A DNA stretch of 64,000 nucleotides from contig JACCWM010000081.1 in the NCBI GenBank assembly GCA_013697635.1, positions 1-64,000 of the forward strand, written 5' to 3'. Below are positions 37,531 through 46,005 of this stretch, one piece after another; positions within the stretch are counted from its first letter, which is position 1, and each line of letters opens with the position of its first letter. Under the pieces are notes generated by a model that ran no database searches, had not been told where the DNA came from, and saw only the letters and a program-made list of their open reading frames with translations. Origin of the DNA: Lujinxingiaceae bacterium. Its GTDB lineage: Bacteria > Myxococcota_A > Bradymonadia > Bradymonadales > Bradymonadaceae. Position numbers and translations under genes: made by a program.

Positions 37531-39015
37531 ATGCAACGATTGCGAAACTTCAAGATGAGTCGGCGCTCGGTGCTCAAAGGCATCGCGGGCGCAGCGCTGG
37601 GCTTGCCCATGCTCGATGTTATGCTCAACGGCCACGGCGAGGCTTTTGCCGACACGCATCACAACAGCAGCGGTTTGCCTCAGCGCTTTCTGGTCTGCTT
37701 TGGCGGCCAGTCGCTCGGCTGCGACGGCGATCGGGTGCACAACATGTATGTGCCCGAGCGCGTCGGTGCCGACTATGACCTCAAAACGGCGCTCGTGCCG
37801 CTGGGCCTCTACAACAACATCAAGGACGAGGTCACGGTCGTCTCCGGGCTGAGAATTGCCACGGCCAATGGCGGCGCGATCCCTTCGGGCGGGCGCTCCG
37901 ACGACTTTCACATCAGCTCGCTTAGCCCGCTCTTCTCCGGCGTGCGCTCCGGGGCCGGCAGCACCGTGCAGGGCATAACCTCCGATCAGATCGTCGCCGA
38001 CCAGATCGCCGACGGCACGACCTTCCGCTCGCTCAACTACCGCGCCCAGGCCTCCTGGTATCTGACCGTCTCGGCCCCTTATGGCCGCGATCTGATGAGC
38101 TATCGCCAGGACGGCAATCGCGTCGTCGCCCAGCCCGGCACGGTCAGCCCGCGGTTGGCCTACAACTCGCTCTTCTCCAACTTCAGCTCACCAGACCCCA
38201 GTGAGCTTGACCGGCGCAACTTTTTGCTCGCAGGGCGAAAGAGCGTCATCGATCTCGTGCGCCAGAGCTACGAGGAGCTCATCCCCCAGCTCGGCGCAGC
38301 CGACCGCCACCGCCTCAACCAGCATTTGCACGAGATCCGCGATCTCGAGCGGCGCATCCAGGCGATCCCGCCGGCCCAGATCGGCGCCTGCGCCCAGACC
38401 GAAGACCCTGGCGAAGATCCGGCGATCGGCGGCAACCAGACCGTGGTCAGCGGCAACGACTTCGACACCAGCGCCGGCTACTCCAGCGAGGACGATCGCG
38501 CCCGAATCTTCTGCGATTTGATCTACATGGCCTTTGCCTGCGACATGACCCGGGTGGGCACCCTGATGTTCACCATGGCCCAGTCCCACATGAGCGCCTA
38601 TCCGTTTTTGGGCGAGTCCTTCGACATCCACGAGGTCGGCCACTCGCGCCTGGGGACCAAGGGCGTCAGCGACGTGATCGCCTGGCACATGAAGCATTTT
38701 GCCTACCTGCTCGCCAAGATGCGCGACACCAACGAGGGCTCGGGCAACATGCTCGACAACAGCGCCGTGGTCTTTTTGCACGAAGGCGGCCACGGCCTCG
38801 ATCCTGCCACCGGCAATCAGTACAGCTCGCACTCCACCGAGAACATGGCCTGCCTGATCGCCGGGCGCGCCGGCGGCCTGGCGCCCGGCCGCCACGTCGT
38901 CGCCGAGGGTAAGCATCCGGCCAACGTGTTGATCTCGGCGATGAACGCCGTGGGCGTCCAGACCGACACGCTGGGCGAGGTCTCCGGCGCGATTCCCGGG
39001 CTGTTCGGGGCTTAA
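37531..39015 (+). CDS. DUF1552 secreted protein (Tat signal)
   Basis: 494 residues beginning 13 bases after the DUF1592 gene, with GGAGAG before the ATG. The N-terminus has a twin-arginine-type signal (SRRSVLKGIAGAALGL). DUF1552 landmarks follow: PQRFLVCFGGQSLGCDGD, the DLERRIQAI helix and the C-terminal HSTENMACLIAGRAGG region. It is expected to work with the DUF1592 partner outside the cytoplasm. Confidence 0.92.
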   Translation: MQRLRNFKMSRRSVLKGIAGAALGLPMLDVMLNGHGEAFADTHHNSSGLPQRFLVCFGGQSLGCDGDRVHNMYVPERVGADYDLKTALVPLGLYNNIKDEVTVVSGLRIATANGGAIPSGGRSDDFHISSLSPLFSGVRSGAGSTVQGITSDQIVADQIADGTTFRSLNYRAQASWYLTVSAPYGRDLMSYRQDGNRVVAQPGTVSPRLAYNSLFSNFSSPDPSELDRRNFLLAGRKSVIDLVRQSYEELIPQLGAADRHRLNQHLHEIRDLERRIQAIPPAQIGACAQTEDPGEDPAIGGNQTVVSGNDFDTSAGYSSEDDRARIFCDLIYMAFACDMTRVGTLMFTMAQSHMSAYPFLGESFDIHEVGHSRLGTKGVSDVIAWHMKHFAYLLAKMRDTNEGSGNMLDNSAVVFLHEGGHGLDPATGNQYSSHSTENMACLIAGRAGGLAPGRHVVAEGKHPANVLISAMNAVGVQTDTLGEVSGAIPGLFGA

Positions 39016-39038
39016 GGGTTGCTCGAAAAAAAATTGCG

Positions 39039-39050
39039 CACTTGCAAGTG
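39039..39050. promoter_or_regulatory. Perfect 12-bp palindrome, possible operator
   Basis: CACTTGCAAGTG is self-complementary and lies 164 bases before the isochorismatase-type gene, in the gap that follows the DUF1552 stop. No promoter was identified with confidence nearby. Confidence 0.25.
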
Positions 39051-39213
39051 ACGAGGGTGTCTCGGCATAGCCGGGCAGCGCACTCTGATTCAATGCATGC
39101 CGCGGTTCTTTGAGATCCGCGAGCCGCTTGCTCGAGATCCTTGATTTGCATTCGTTCAGTACTGATTAGCTTTGCACTGACAATCAGGAACGGCACTTCA
39201 AGAGGAGTCAGCC

Positions 39214-39903
39214 ATGAAAGCGATCAACCCACACCAAACCGCACTCGTCGTCACGGATCCGCAAAACGATTTTCTCAGCACCGATGGAGTCGCCTGGGAG
39301 CTGGTCAAGGAGAGCGTGATTGAGAACGAGACGATCGACCATCTCGAGAAGCTCTTTCGAGCCACCAAGGCCAACGCCATCCCCGTTTTCATCTCGCCAC
39401 ACTATTATTATCCCACCGACCATCAATGGCAGGTCGAGGGAACGCTCGAAGAGAAGATGCACGCGATGCAAATGTTCGACCGCAAGGGTCCCCTCTCACT
39501 GGAGAGCTTCGAGGGGTCGGGAGCGGATTGGTTGGAGCGGCTCAAGCCCTATATCGAGGATGGCAAGACGGTCATCGTCAGCCCCCATAAGGTCTACGGC
39601 CCTCAATCCAACGACCTCGTGCTCCAGCTGCGAAAGCGCAATATTAACACGGTCCTCTTGGCAGGAATGTCCGCCAACCTCTGTGTCGAGTCTCATATGC
39701 GAGAGCTGCTCGAGCAGGGCTTCGAGGTGATCGTGATCAAAGATGCCACGGCGGCGGCTCAATCCCCAGAGCTCGGCGATGGCTATGCCGCCGCCCTGAC
39801 GAACTTTGCCTACTTGGCCAATGACGTGGTGACGACCGACGAGGTCATCGAGGTCATTACAGGACCGCGGCCGCAAGCGACGATGGAGAGTCCTCGCCCA
39901 TGA
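39214..39903 (+). CDS. Isochorismatase-family cysteine hydrolase
   Basis: 229 residues. The catalytic triad is visible: Asp15 (TDPQNDF), Lys126 (SPHKVYG) and Cys157 (ANLCVESH). This fold hydrolyses amide or ester bonds of small molecules such as nicotinamide, isochorismate or ureides. The substrate cannot be read from the sequence. AGAGGAG precedes the ATG. It is the first gene of the plus-strand redox island. Confidence 0.9.
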   Translation: MKAINPHQTALVVTDPQNDFLSTDGVAWELVKESVIENETIDHLEKLFRATKANAIPVFISPHYYYPTDHQWQVEGTLEEKMHAMQMFDRKGPLSLESFEGSGADWLERLKPYIEDGKTVIVSPHKVYGPQSNDLVLQLRKRNINTVLLAGMSANLCVESHMRELLEQGFEVIVIKDATAAAQSPELGDGYAAALTNFAYLANDVVTTDEVIEVITGPRPQATMESPRP

Positions 39904-40235
39904 CTTTTGAACGCTCGATCGCAGCGCTTTTTGCCGGTGTGGTTGTGGTTTATGTCCGCTCACAGACGAGCAAGAGACAAACACAAAAGACATCATGAGA
40001 GTCGAAAGCGCCACCGCCGAGAGTTACCGCTGCCCTCACTGCGCCAGACAGCCTCTTCTACGAATACGACAACCACGTCGTCTCGCTTTTCGTCAGTGAT
40101 ACGGCCCTCTTGGCCGAAGGCTGCTCGCAGTCTCAAGGGCATTCGATCTGTGTTCGCGAAAAAGACGGCCTTCGGCTCATGCTCGTCGGCGATGTCTCCA
40201 CGGCCTGGATGAAGGAAGTGCTCGGCGCCTTATGA
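39900..40235 (+). pseudogene. Remnant of an anti-sigma-like or zinc-binding gene
   Basis: A 32-codon ORF (39900-39998, M-T-F-E-R..., one membrane helix GVVVVY) overlaps the previous stop by ATGA. A second short frame starts at 39995 (ATGA overlap again) and contains YRCPHC before stopping. A third frame, open from 39999 without a start codon, encodes a good C-terminal match in style to membrane anti-sigma factors: LFYEYDNHVVSLFV, then REKDGLRLMLVGDVSTAWMKEVLGAL. The three pieces lie in different frames, so the region looks like a decayed gene. Confidence 0.55.
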
Positions 40236-40251
40236 AGGCTCCCTGAATTCT

Positions 40252-40280
40252 TGTAACGAAATCTCATGGCAGAGTACTTC
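40252..40280 (+). promoter_or_regulatory. ECF-type promoter candidate before dsbD
   Basis: TGTAACG (40252-40258), 16 bases, then TACTTC (40275-40280). The same TGTAACG-N16-TAC arrangement occurs before the fusion oxidoreductase at 43459. It lies 28 bases before the DsbD start. Confidence 0.5.
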
Positions 40281-40307
40281 AATGGGTGAAGCCTGACCTG
40301 GAGACTC

Positions 40308-41576
40308 ATGACAATTTTTGAAGCCATTTTACTCGCCTTCGTCGGGGGTGCAGTCCTCAACCTGATGCCCTGCGTGCTGCCCGTTCTGGCCCTGAAGATC
40401 AGCTCTCTGGCCCGCACGGGCGGCGAGTCGAGCCGGGCCCGCATGGAGCACGGTCTTGGCTATAGCCTCGGCATCATGGCGTCGATGCTCGTCTTGGCCG
40501 CCTCGGTCATCGCGCTGAAATCCGCCGGCCAACTCGTCGGCTGGGGCTTTCAATTCCAGCATCCCCTCTTCGTCGCCGCTTTGACTGCGGTGATGGTGCT
40601 CTTTGCCCTCAACCTGTTCGGGGTCTACGAGTTCACAATTCCACAAGCGATCAGCGGCCTTGCCCCATCTGAAAGCAGCGGCACGCGTCGCAGCTTCTTC
40701 GAAGGAGTGCTGGCCGTCGTCCTGGCCACGCCGTGTACGGCGCCGTTCATGGGGGCTGCTATTGGCTTTGCCATGGCCGGCGACGCCTGGCTCGTCGTGG
40801 CCGTGTTCATGAGCCTGGGCGCTGGTCTGGCCTCACCTTTCGTGCTCGTCGCCTTCGTACCAGCCTTCCATCGCTTCCTACCCAAGCCTGGCAATTGGAT
40901 GGTCGTGATGAAGAAGCTGCTCGGCTTTGCCCTGCTGACCACGGCGCTTTGGCTGGTGTGGCTGTTCGGACGCCTCACGGATATGAATGGAGTCGTTCAC
41001 CTTCTGGGCAGCCTGATCGCCATCGCGTTCGCAGTGTGGGTCTACGGTGAGCTGCAGTACCAGAGCCTGACTTGGAAGCGAACGGGCGTCCTCACGGCGG
41101 TTTTGCTGAGCGTCGGCCTCGGCACCATTTATGGACTGAGCGATCTTCAAAGCGACGCGAGGGACGTCTCGGTCAACGTAGCCAAGGCTTCTGCCGTCGA
41201 GCCCTCGGCCAACCCAAAAATCGACTGGATTCCGTGGTCAGAGAGCCGTGTTCAACACGCTCTCGAAGAAGGCCGGCCCGTATTCGTCAATTTTACCGCC
41301 GATTGGTGCATCAGCTGCAAGGTCAATGAGCGAACGGCTCTCTCAACGCCAGAAGTCGTCGCCGAGGTCGCCCGAACAAAGACGCTGATGCTGCAGGCCG
41401 ATCTCACTCGCCCAGAAGACGAGCTCGTGGCCAAGCTCGCCGAATTTGGGCGCTCCGGCGTGCCGCTTTATCTCGTCTACTCTCCCAAGAATTTGCAAAA
41501 ACCACGCATTCTTCCTCAAGTTCTGACGCGTGACATGGTAGTGGAGGCATTTGCACAGGCCGCCCTTTCGCCCTGA
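40308..41576 (+). CDS. Short DsbD-like thiol-disulfide transporter
   Basis: 422 residues. Seven or eight membrane helices carry the conserved pair Cys22 (LMPCVLP) and Cys143 (ATPCTAPF), the DsbD/CcdA electron relay. A C-terminal thioredoxin domain has W-C334-I-S-C337-K. The N-terminal DsbD-alpha domain is missing, so the partner that receives electrons outside the membrane is encoded elsewhere, perhaps the peroxiredoxin-like lipoprotein next in line. It passes reducing power from cytoplasmic thioredoxin across the membrane. Confidence 0.92.
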   Translation: MTIFEAILLAFVGGAVLNLMPCVLPVLALKISSLARTGGESSRARMEHGLGYSLGIMASMLVLAASVIALKSAGQLVGWGFQFQHPLFVAALTAVMVLFALNLFGVYEFTIPQAISGLAPSESSGTRRSFFEGVLAVVLATPCTAPFMGAAIGFAMAGDAWLVVAVFMSLGAGLASPFVLVAFVPAFHRFLPKPGNWMVVMKKLLGFALLTTALWLVWLFGRLTDMNGVVHLLGSLIAIAFAVWVYGELQYQSLTWKRTGVLTAVLLSVGLGTIYGLSDLQSDARDVSVNVAKASAVEPSANPKIDWIPWSESRVQHALEEGRPVFVNFTADWCISCKVNERTALSTPEVVAEVARTKTLMLQADLTRPEDELVAKLAEFGRSGVPLYLVYSPKNLQKPRILPQVLTRDMVVEAFAQAALSP

Positions 41577-41686
41577 AATCGTCCTCTCCGAGGTCTTGAA
41601 GTAGGCTCTAACCAACGATCTGGCCGCCGCACTCGCTCGCGACGGCTCATGGACATTCACTCTCACTCTTGCAAAGGTCAGCTCAC

Positions 41687-42451
41687 GTGATTTCCAAATC
41701 AAAAATGGCGTCGGTCCTGCTCATCTTGATCTTCATCGCCGCGGCGTGTGAACAAAAGACCCCTGATACCGAAGCCTCTGCTACGGAGGCGAGCCAGAAT
41801 GAAGCGGCTGCGGCCCAAGTGGAGCCTGTGGCGACCGAGGAAGCTCCCAAAGCCCCACGTCTGATCGAGGCGAAAGCTACGGCCGACGATCTCATCGGTG
41901 TATTGCCCGAAGGCGTCGGCATCGAGGTCGGCCAGCCCATGCCGGAGATCGAAGTCCAAAACGCCGAGGCAGTTGCAGTCAACCTAAATGCCCTGGCCGC
42001 CGAGGGGCCGATCCTTTTGGTCTTCTATCGGGGCGGCTGGTGCCCGTTTTGTAATTTTCAGATCCGAGAGCTCACCCTGGCTCACGCCCAGTTCGATGAG
42101 CGAGGGGTCACTCCCGTGGCGATTAGCGTCGACCGGATCGAAGAGGCCTCCAAGACCCAGCAGGCCTACACCATTCCATTCCCGGTCCTCTCCGATCCCG
42201 ATCTGATTGCCCATAAGGGCTTCCGCGTGATCAACGAGGTGGCCGAGCAAGAGAGCGCAAAGCTCAAGATGATGGGCATGGACTTGGAGGCATCGTCGGG
42301 CCGCCAGCACAGCACGGTCGCCATCCCCGGCGTCTTCCTCATCGACAAAGAGGGCGTCGTCAGGTGGGCCCACGCCAATGCGGACTACCGGGCCCGCCCC
42401 TCGATTGAGCAGCTGCTCGCCGCCATCGATGGCGCTTCCCTGGCGCCGTGA
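41687..42451 (+). CDS. Peroxiredoxin-like (AhpC/TSA) lipoprotein
   Basis: 254 residues from GTG 41687, with AAAGG upstream; an ATG at 41705 is the alternative. A lipobox, IAAAC, is followed by a Glu/Ala/Thr-rich linker and a thioredoxin-fold peroxiredoxin-like domain with GGWCPFCNF as active site. The CPFC motif suggests thiol-dependent peroxide reduction or disulfide exchange, with DsbD as a likely electron donor. It is anchored in the periplasm, unlike most AhpC enzymes. Confidence 0.85.
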   Translation: MISKSKMASVLLILIFIAAACEQKTPDTEASATEASQNEAAAAQVEPVATEEAPKAPRLIEAKATADDLIGVLPEGVGIEVGQPMPEIEVQNAEAVAVNLNALAAEGPILLVFYRGGWCPFCNFQIRELTLAHAQFDERGVTPVAISVDRIEEASKTQQAYTIPFPVLSDPDLIAHKGFRVINEVAEQESAKLKMMGMDLEASSGRQHSTVAIPGVFLIDKEGVVRWAHANADYRARPSIEQLLAAIDGASLAP

Positions 42452-42487
42452 TCGAGCTTCGAGACGGATCACAAACGAGGATCGTTG

Positions 42488-43102
42488 ATGACGAGTGATG
42501 ACGAGGCCACCTGGGTTAGGCGGCTCAAGCAAGGAGATGAGGCGGCTTTTGAACGGCTCATCGATACGTATTATGGGGCCATGCTCCGACTGGCTCGAAG
42601 CCTCTGCCCCGATCCGGCGACGGCGGAGGATGTCGTACAAGAAACCTGGTTTGCCATCCTGAGCGCCATCGCGCGTTTTGAGGGTCGCTCCACGTTGAAG
42701 ACGTGGATCTTCGCCATCTTGACGAACCAGGCCAGGAAGCGGGCCGCAAAAGATCGGCGTTTTGCAGCCTGGCTTCTCGGTGACACGACGGAGGACGAAG
42801 CCATCGCTGGTCCAGATTGCGCCACGGCTCAGGCAGCCATGTCGCCCTGGCCTCTCGATGCCGAGGCGAAGGTTCATAGAGACCAAGTTTTGACCATTGT
42901 GCAGGAGGCGATCGAAAACTTGCCTTCGAATCAACGCACTGTGGTGATCTTGCGCGATATCGAGGGTCTCGAGCCGGCAGAGGTCTGCGAGCTTTTGAAG
43001 ATCACCGATGGAAATCAACGCGTCCTTTTGCACCGTGGACGTGTGAGCATTCGCAATACCGCCGATCAGGCGCTGAACCCGAACCCGGAGATGTCCCGAT
43101 GA
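42488..43102 (+). CDS. ECF sigma factor (RpoE type)
   Basis: 204 residues. Region 2 (about 25-95) has the DVVQETW core-binding helix and RFEGRSTLKTWIFAILTNQARK. Region 4 (about 140-195) has LPSNQRTVVILRDIEGL and the helix-turn-helix PAEVCELLKI. GAGGA precedes the ATG. It overlaps the anti-sigma gene by 4 bases and is probably transcribed with the peroxiredoxin-like gene, whose stop lies 36 bases before it. Confidence 0.95.
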   Translation: MTSDDEATWVRRLKQGDEAAFERLIDTYYGAMLRLARSLCPDPATAEDVVQETWFAILSAIARFEGRSTLKTWIFAILTNQARKRAAKDRRFAAWLLGDTTEDEAIAGPDCATAQAAMSPWPLDAEAKVHRDQVLTIVQEAIENLPSNQRTVVILRDIEGLEPAEVCELLKITDGNQRVLLHRGRVSIRNTADQALNPNPEMSR

Positions 43103-43404
43103 TGACGTGCAAAGAAGCCACCGATCAGGTCACCGACTATCTTGACGGGCGAGTTCCACACGGCAAGAGGATCGGCATCTGGCTGCACCTGATGATGTGC
43201 GTTCGTTGTCGATCGTATGTCAATCAGATGCGCCAGGTCGTCGAGCTCATCGGCGATCTCTCCAAGCAACCCCTGACGACGGCACCACCGGATGTACGAG
43301 ACGCCTTGATGGCGGAGTTTCGACGGCGAAAGAACGCCCCCGCCGATGGGCCCGGCCATGTTGAGGACGGTGAGGACGCTGAGGACGCTGAGGACGAAAG
43401 ATAG
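43099..43404 (+). CDS. Zinc anti-sigma factor (zf-HC2 type)
   Basis: 101 residues. It contains Cys4, then His30-x3-Cys34-x2-Cys37 (HLMMCVRC), the ZAS zinc-binding pattern that responds to thiol oxidation. There is no membrane helix, so it is cytoplasmic. The C-terminus is a short repeated Glu-Asp-Ala tail. The ATGA overlap with the sigma factor is the usual arrangement for a partner pair. Oxidation of the zinc site would be expected to release the sigma factor. Confidence 0.9.
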   Translation: MMTCKEATDQVTDYLDGRVPHGKRIGIWLHLMMCVRCRSYVNQMRQVVELIGDLSKQPLTTAPPDVRDALMAEFRRRKNAPADGPGHVEDGEDAEDAEDER

Positions 43405-43458
43405 CTGCCGCGAATGCGCTTAGCGTCCGCCAGGCGCTCGTGTCCTTGGAAGTGAAAG

Positions 43459-43489
43459 TGTAACGATCTGCGGCTCAAGTGTACCGATA
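43459..43489 (+). promoter_or_regulatory. ECF-type promoter candidate before the fusion oxidoreductase
   Basis: TGTAACG (43459-43465), 16 bases, then TACCGATA (43482-43489). It has the same spacing as the site before dsbD. The coding start lies 41 bases downstream. Confidence 0.5.
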
Positions 43490-43530
43490 TATTGGGGAAA
43501 GTCGTTATTCGTGCCGCACGAGGAGTCTCC

Positions 43531-45849
43531 ATGACAGCAACCGTCACCAAGACCAGTTCATCCGCCGAGCCTTCTGACTCCGCCGAGTCCAGGAGCATGA
43601 AGAATTGGATCAAGCCAGGACTCGGCGTTCTTTTGATCGCTGGAATCATCGGCGTCGTCTTTGGTCCAAGCGAGGCGTGGCTCCTTGCCACGACGGAGTT
43701 CATTCAAAACATGGGCGTGACCGGGGCGCTCATCTTCGCCGGGGCTTATATCCTGGGTACGATCTTCTTTTTCCCAGGCAGCATCCTGACCATCGGCGCG
43801 GGTTTTCTCTTCGGCCTCTTAGGGGGCGTCGTGGTCGTCTCCGTGGCGAGTACGTTGGGTGCCCTGGCGGCGTTCTTTCTGGGGCGATACGTCGCCCAGG
43901 ACGTGGTGCGCAAGAAGATCAAAGACTACCCTCGCTTCAACGCGATTTATCGAGCCGTGGGCAACGAGGGCTTCAAGGTCATCTTGCTCACACGGCTGGT
44001 ACCGGTCATTCCTTTCAACTTCCTGAACTACGCCTTTGGACTCACCGACGCGTCCTGGCGACAGTACCTGGCCGCCTCGTGGGTGGGCATGACCCCCGGC
44101 ACGATCGCCTACGTCTACATCGGCGCCGTGGCAGGAAGCCTCACCCAGGCCATAGCTGCGGACGGACCACCGAATTGGATGAGCTATGGCCTCTTCGCCC
44201 TCGGTGGCGTGGCGGTCGTAGCGGCCACCTGGCTCGTCACCAGGCGCGCTCGCCAGGAGTTCGACAAGATCGTCGACGAAGAAGCGCGTCCTGAGCAGAA
44301 AACAGGCCAAATCGAGGTTGAGCATGTGGTTCCACGGCTTGAGCCCGCCGATGAGTTCAACGATAAGCTCGTCAAGAACACTCATCCTCCGGGCTGGAGC
44401 AACCCCGACCCCGGCGAGGTGTACAACTTCATCGCCATCGGCGCCGGCACTGCTGGCCTCGTCGCAGCCGCCGGGGCAGCGATACTTGGCGCGCGCTCGG
44501 CGATCATCGAACGCAAGCTCATGGGCGGCGACTGCCTCGTCACGGGCTGCGTCCCATCAAAAGCCTTGATCCGCTCCTCGCGGGCTATCCATGATGCACG
44601 CCAACTCTCTGCGTACGGAGGCCTGGTCGAAGGGGAGGTCACGGTTGACTTCGGCCGCGTCATGGCGCGTATGCGCAGGCTTCGGGCTGACATCAGCGAA
44701 CACGACGCCGCGACGCGCTTTGCCGACATGGGGGTCGATGTCTTCTTCGGAGACGCCTGCTTCACCGGCCCCAACACGATCGTCGTCGGCGGCCGAGAGC
44801 TCACCTTCACGAAGGCCCTCATTGCCACGGGAGCCTCGCCCATCATCCCTCCCATCGACGGGCTCGACGAGGTCGATTACCTGACGAGCGAGACGATCTT
44901 TTCGCTCACGGAGTTGCCCGAGCGGCTGGGAATCATCGGCGCCGGCCCGATTGGCTCAGAGCTTGCGCAAGCTTTTGCTCGCTTTGGATCCAGCGTCTTC
45001 GTCCTCGACCAGGCCGAGAGAGCGCTCTCTCGGAGCGACTCCGATGGGGCACGAATCGTCCAGGCCGCCCTCGATCGCGACGGCGTCCACTCGATCTTTT
45101 GCGCCAAGATAGAGAAGGTCGAAGCTGCAAGCCCGGGATCGAGGTCGACAAAGATCATCTTCGAAGTCGATGGAGAGCTTCGAGACATCGAGGTCGACGC
45201 CCTCCTCATAGCGGCGGGCAGAAGGCCAAACGTCGCAAACCTTGGACTCGAGAACGCCGGCGTTCGTTTTGACGACAAAACAGGCATCGAGATCGACGAT
45301 CGACTGCGCTCGAGCAAGCGGCATATTTTTGCTGCCGGAGACTGCGCGAGCAAATTCCAGTTCACCCACGTCGCCGAAGCCCAGGCCAAGATCGCCCTTC
45401 AAAACGCCTTAGTCTTCGGACGCAAGAAGGCCACGGACTTGATCATCCCTCGCGTCACCTACACCGACCCGGAGCTTGCCGAAGTCGGCCTCTGTGAAGA
45501 TGAAGCGATCGCCGACGGCCTAGAGTTCGATGTGATCAAGTATGACTTCGAAGATCTCGATCGGGCGATCACCGATGGTGAGACCGCCGGCTTTGCGAAG
45601 GTCTTGTTGGAGAAGGGCAAAGATCGAATTCTCGGCGCCGCCATCGTCGCGCGTAACGCCGGCGACATGATCTCCGAGATGACCCTCGCCATGAACGAAG
45701 GCATCGGCCTCGCCCGCATCTCATCGGTGATTCATCCTTACCCCACCCAGGCCGAAGCCATCAAGAAGCTCGCCGACGAGTATAATCGCCGTCGGCTCAA
45801 ACCATGGATGAAGCGCTGGCTCGAGCGCTTCTTCGCCTGGATGCGCTGA
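43531..45849 (+). CDS. Fusion of VTT/DedA membrane domain and mercuric-reductase-like flavoprotein
   Basis: 772 residues from ATG 43531, with GAGGAG upstream. Residues about 25-230 form a SNARE-associated/VTT (TVP38-like) membrane domain with GTIFFFPGSILTIGAGFLFG and LTRLVPVIPFNFLNYAFGL. Residues about 290-760 form a pyridine nucleotide-disulfide oxidoreductase: FAD motif GAGTAGLVAA, redox pair Cys335-x4-Cys340 in GGDCLVTGCVPSK, NAD(P) motif GAGPIGSELAQAFARFG, and a C-terminal dimerisation domain. There is no mercury-binding terminal cysteine pair, so the electron acceptor is probably something other than Hg. Confidence 0.9.
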   Translation: MTATVTKTSSSAEPSDSAESRSMKNWIKPGLGVLLIAGIIGVVFGPSEAWLLATTEFIQNMGVTGALIFAGAYILGTIFFFPGSILTIGAGFLFGLLGGVVVVSVASTLGALAAFFLGRYVAQDVVRKKIKDYPRFNAIYRAVGNEGFKVILLTRLVPVIPFNFLNYAFGLTDASWRQYLAASWVGMTPGTIAYVYIGAVAGSLTQAIAADGPPNWMSYGLFALGGVAVVAATWLVTRRARQEFDKIVDEEARPEQKTGQIEVEHVVPRLEPADEFNDKLVKNTHPPGWSNPDPGEVYNFIAIGAGTAGLVAAAGAAILGARSAIIERKLMGGDCLVTGCVPSKALIRSSRAIHDARQLSAYGGLVEGEVTVDFGRVMARMRRLRADISEHDAATRFADMGVDVFFGDACFTGPNTIVVGGRELTFTKALIATGASPIIPPIDGLDEVDYLTSETIFSLTELPERLGIIGAGPIGSELAQAFARFGSSVFVLDQAERALSRSDSDGARIVQAALDRDGVHSIFCAKIEKVEAASPGSRSTKIIFEVDGELRDIEVDALLIAAGRRPNVANLGLENAGVRFDDKTGIEIDDRLRSSKRHIFAAGDCASKFQFTHVAEAQAKIALQNALVFGRKKATDLIIPRVTYTDPELAEVGLCEDEAIADGLEFDVIKYDFEDLDRAITDGETAGFAKVLLEKGKDRILGAAIVARNAGDMISEMTLAMNEGIGLARISSVIHPYPTQAEAIKKLADEYNRRRLKPWMKRWLERFFAWMR

Positions 45850-46005
45850 TCCTTGGAACGGCGAGTACCAGCAGGTCGACGAGAACTTCCGACGTATTCT
45901 TGGCCATGGCCTCTGAAACGGGGGTTTGTGCATAGCTTTGATATTTCAAGGTCTTATGTGCTGTCCTTGTGCTTTTTTTAAAGTCTCTCGTAGATCGAGC
46001 ACGCC

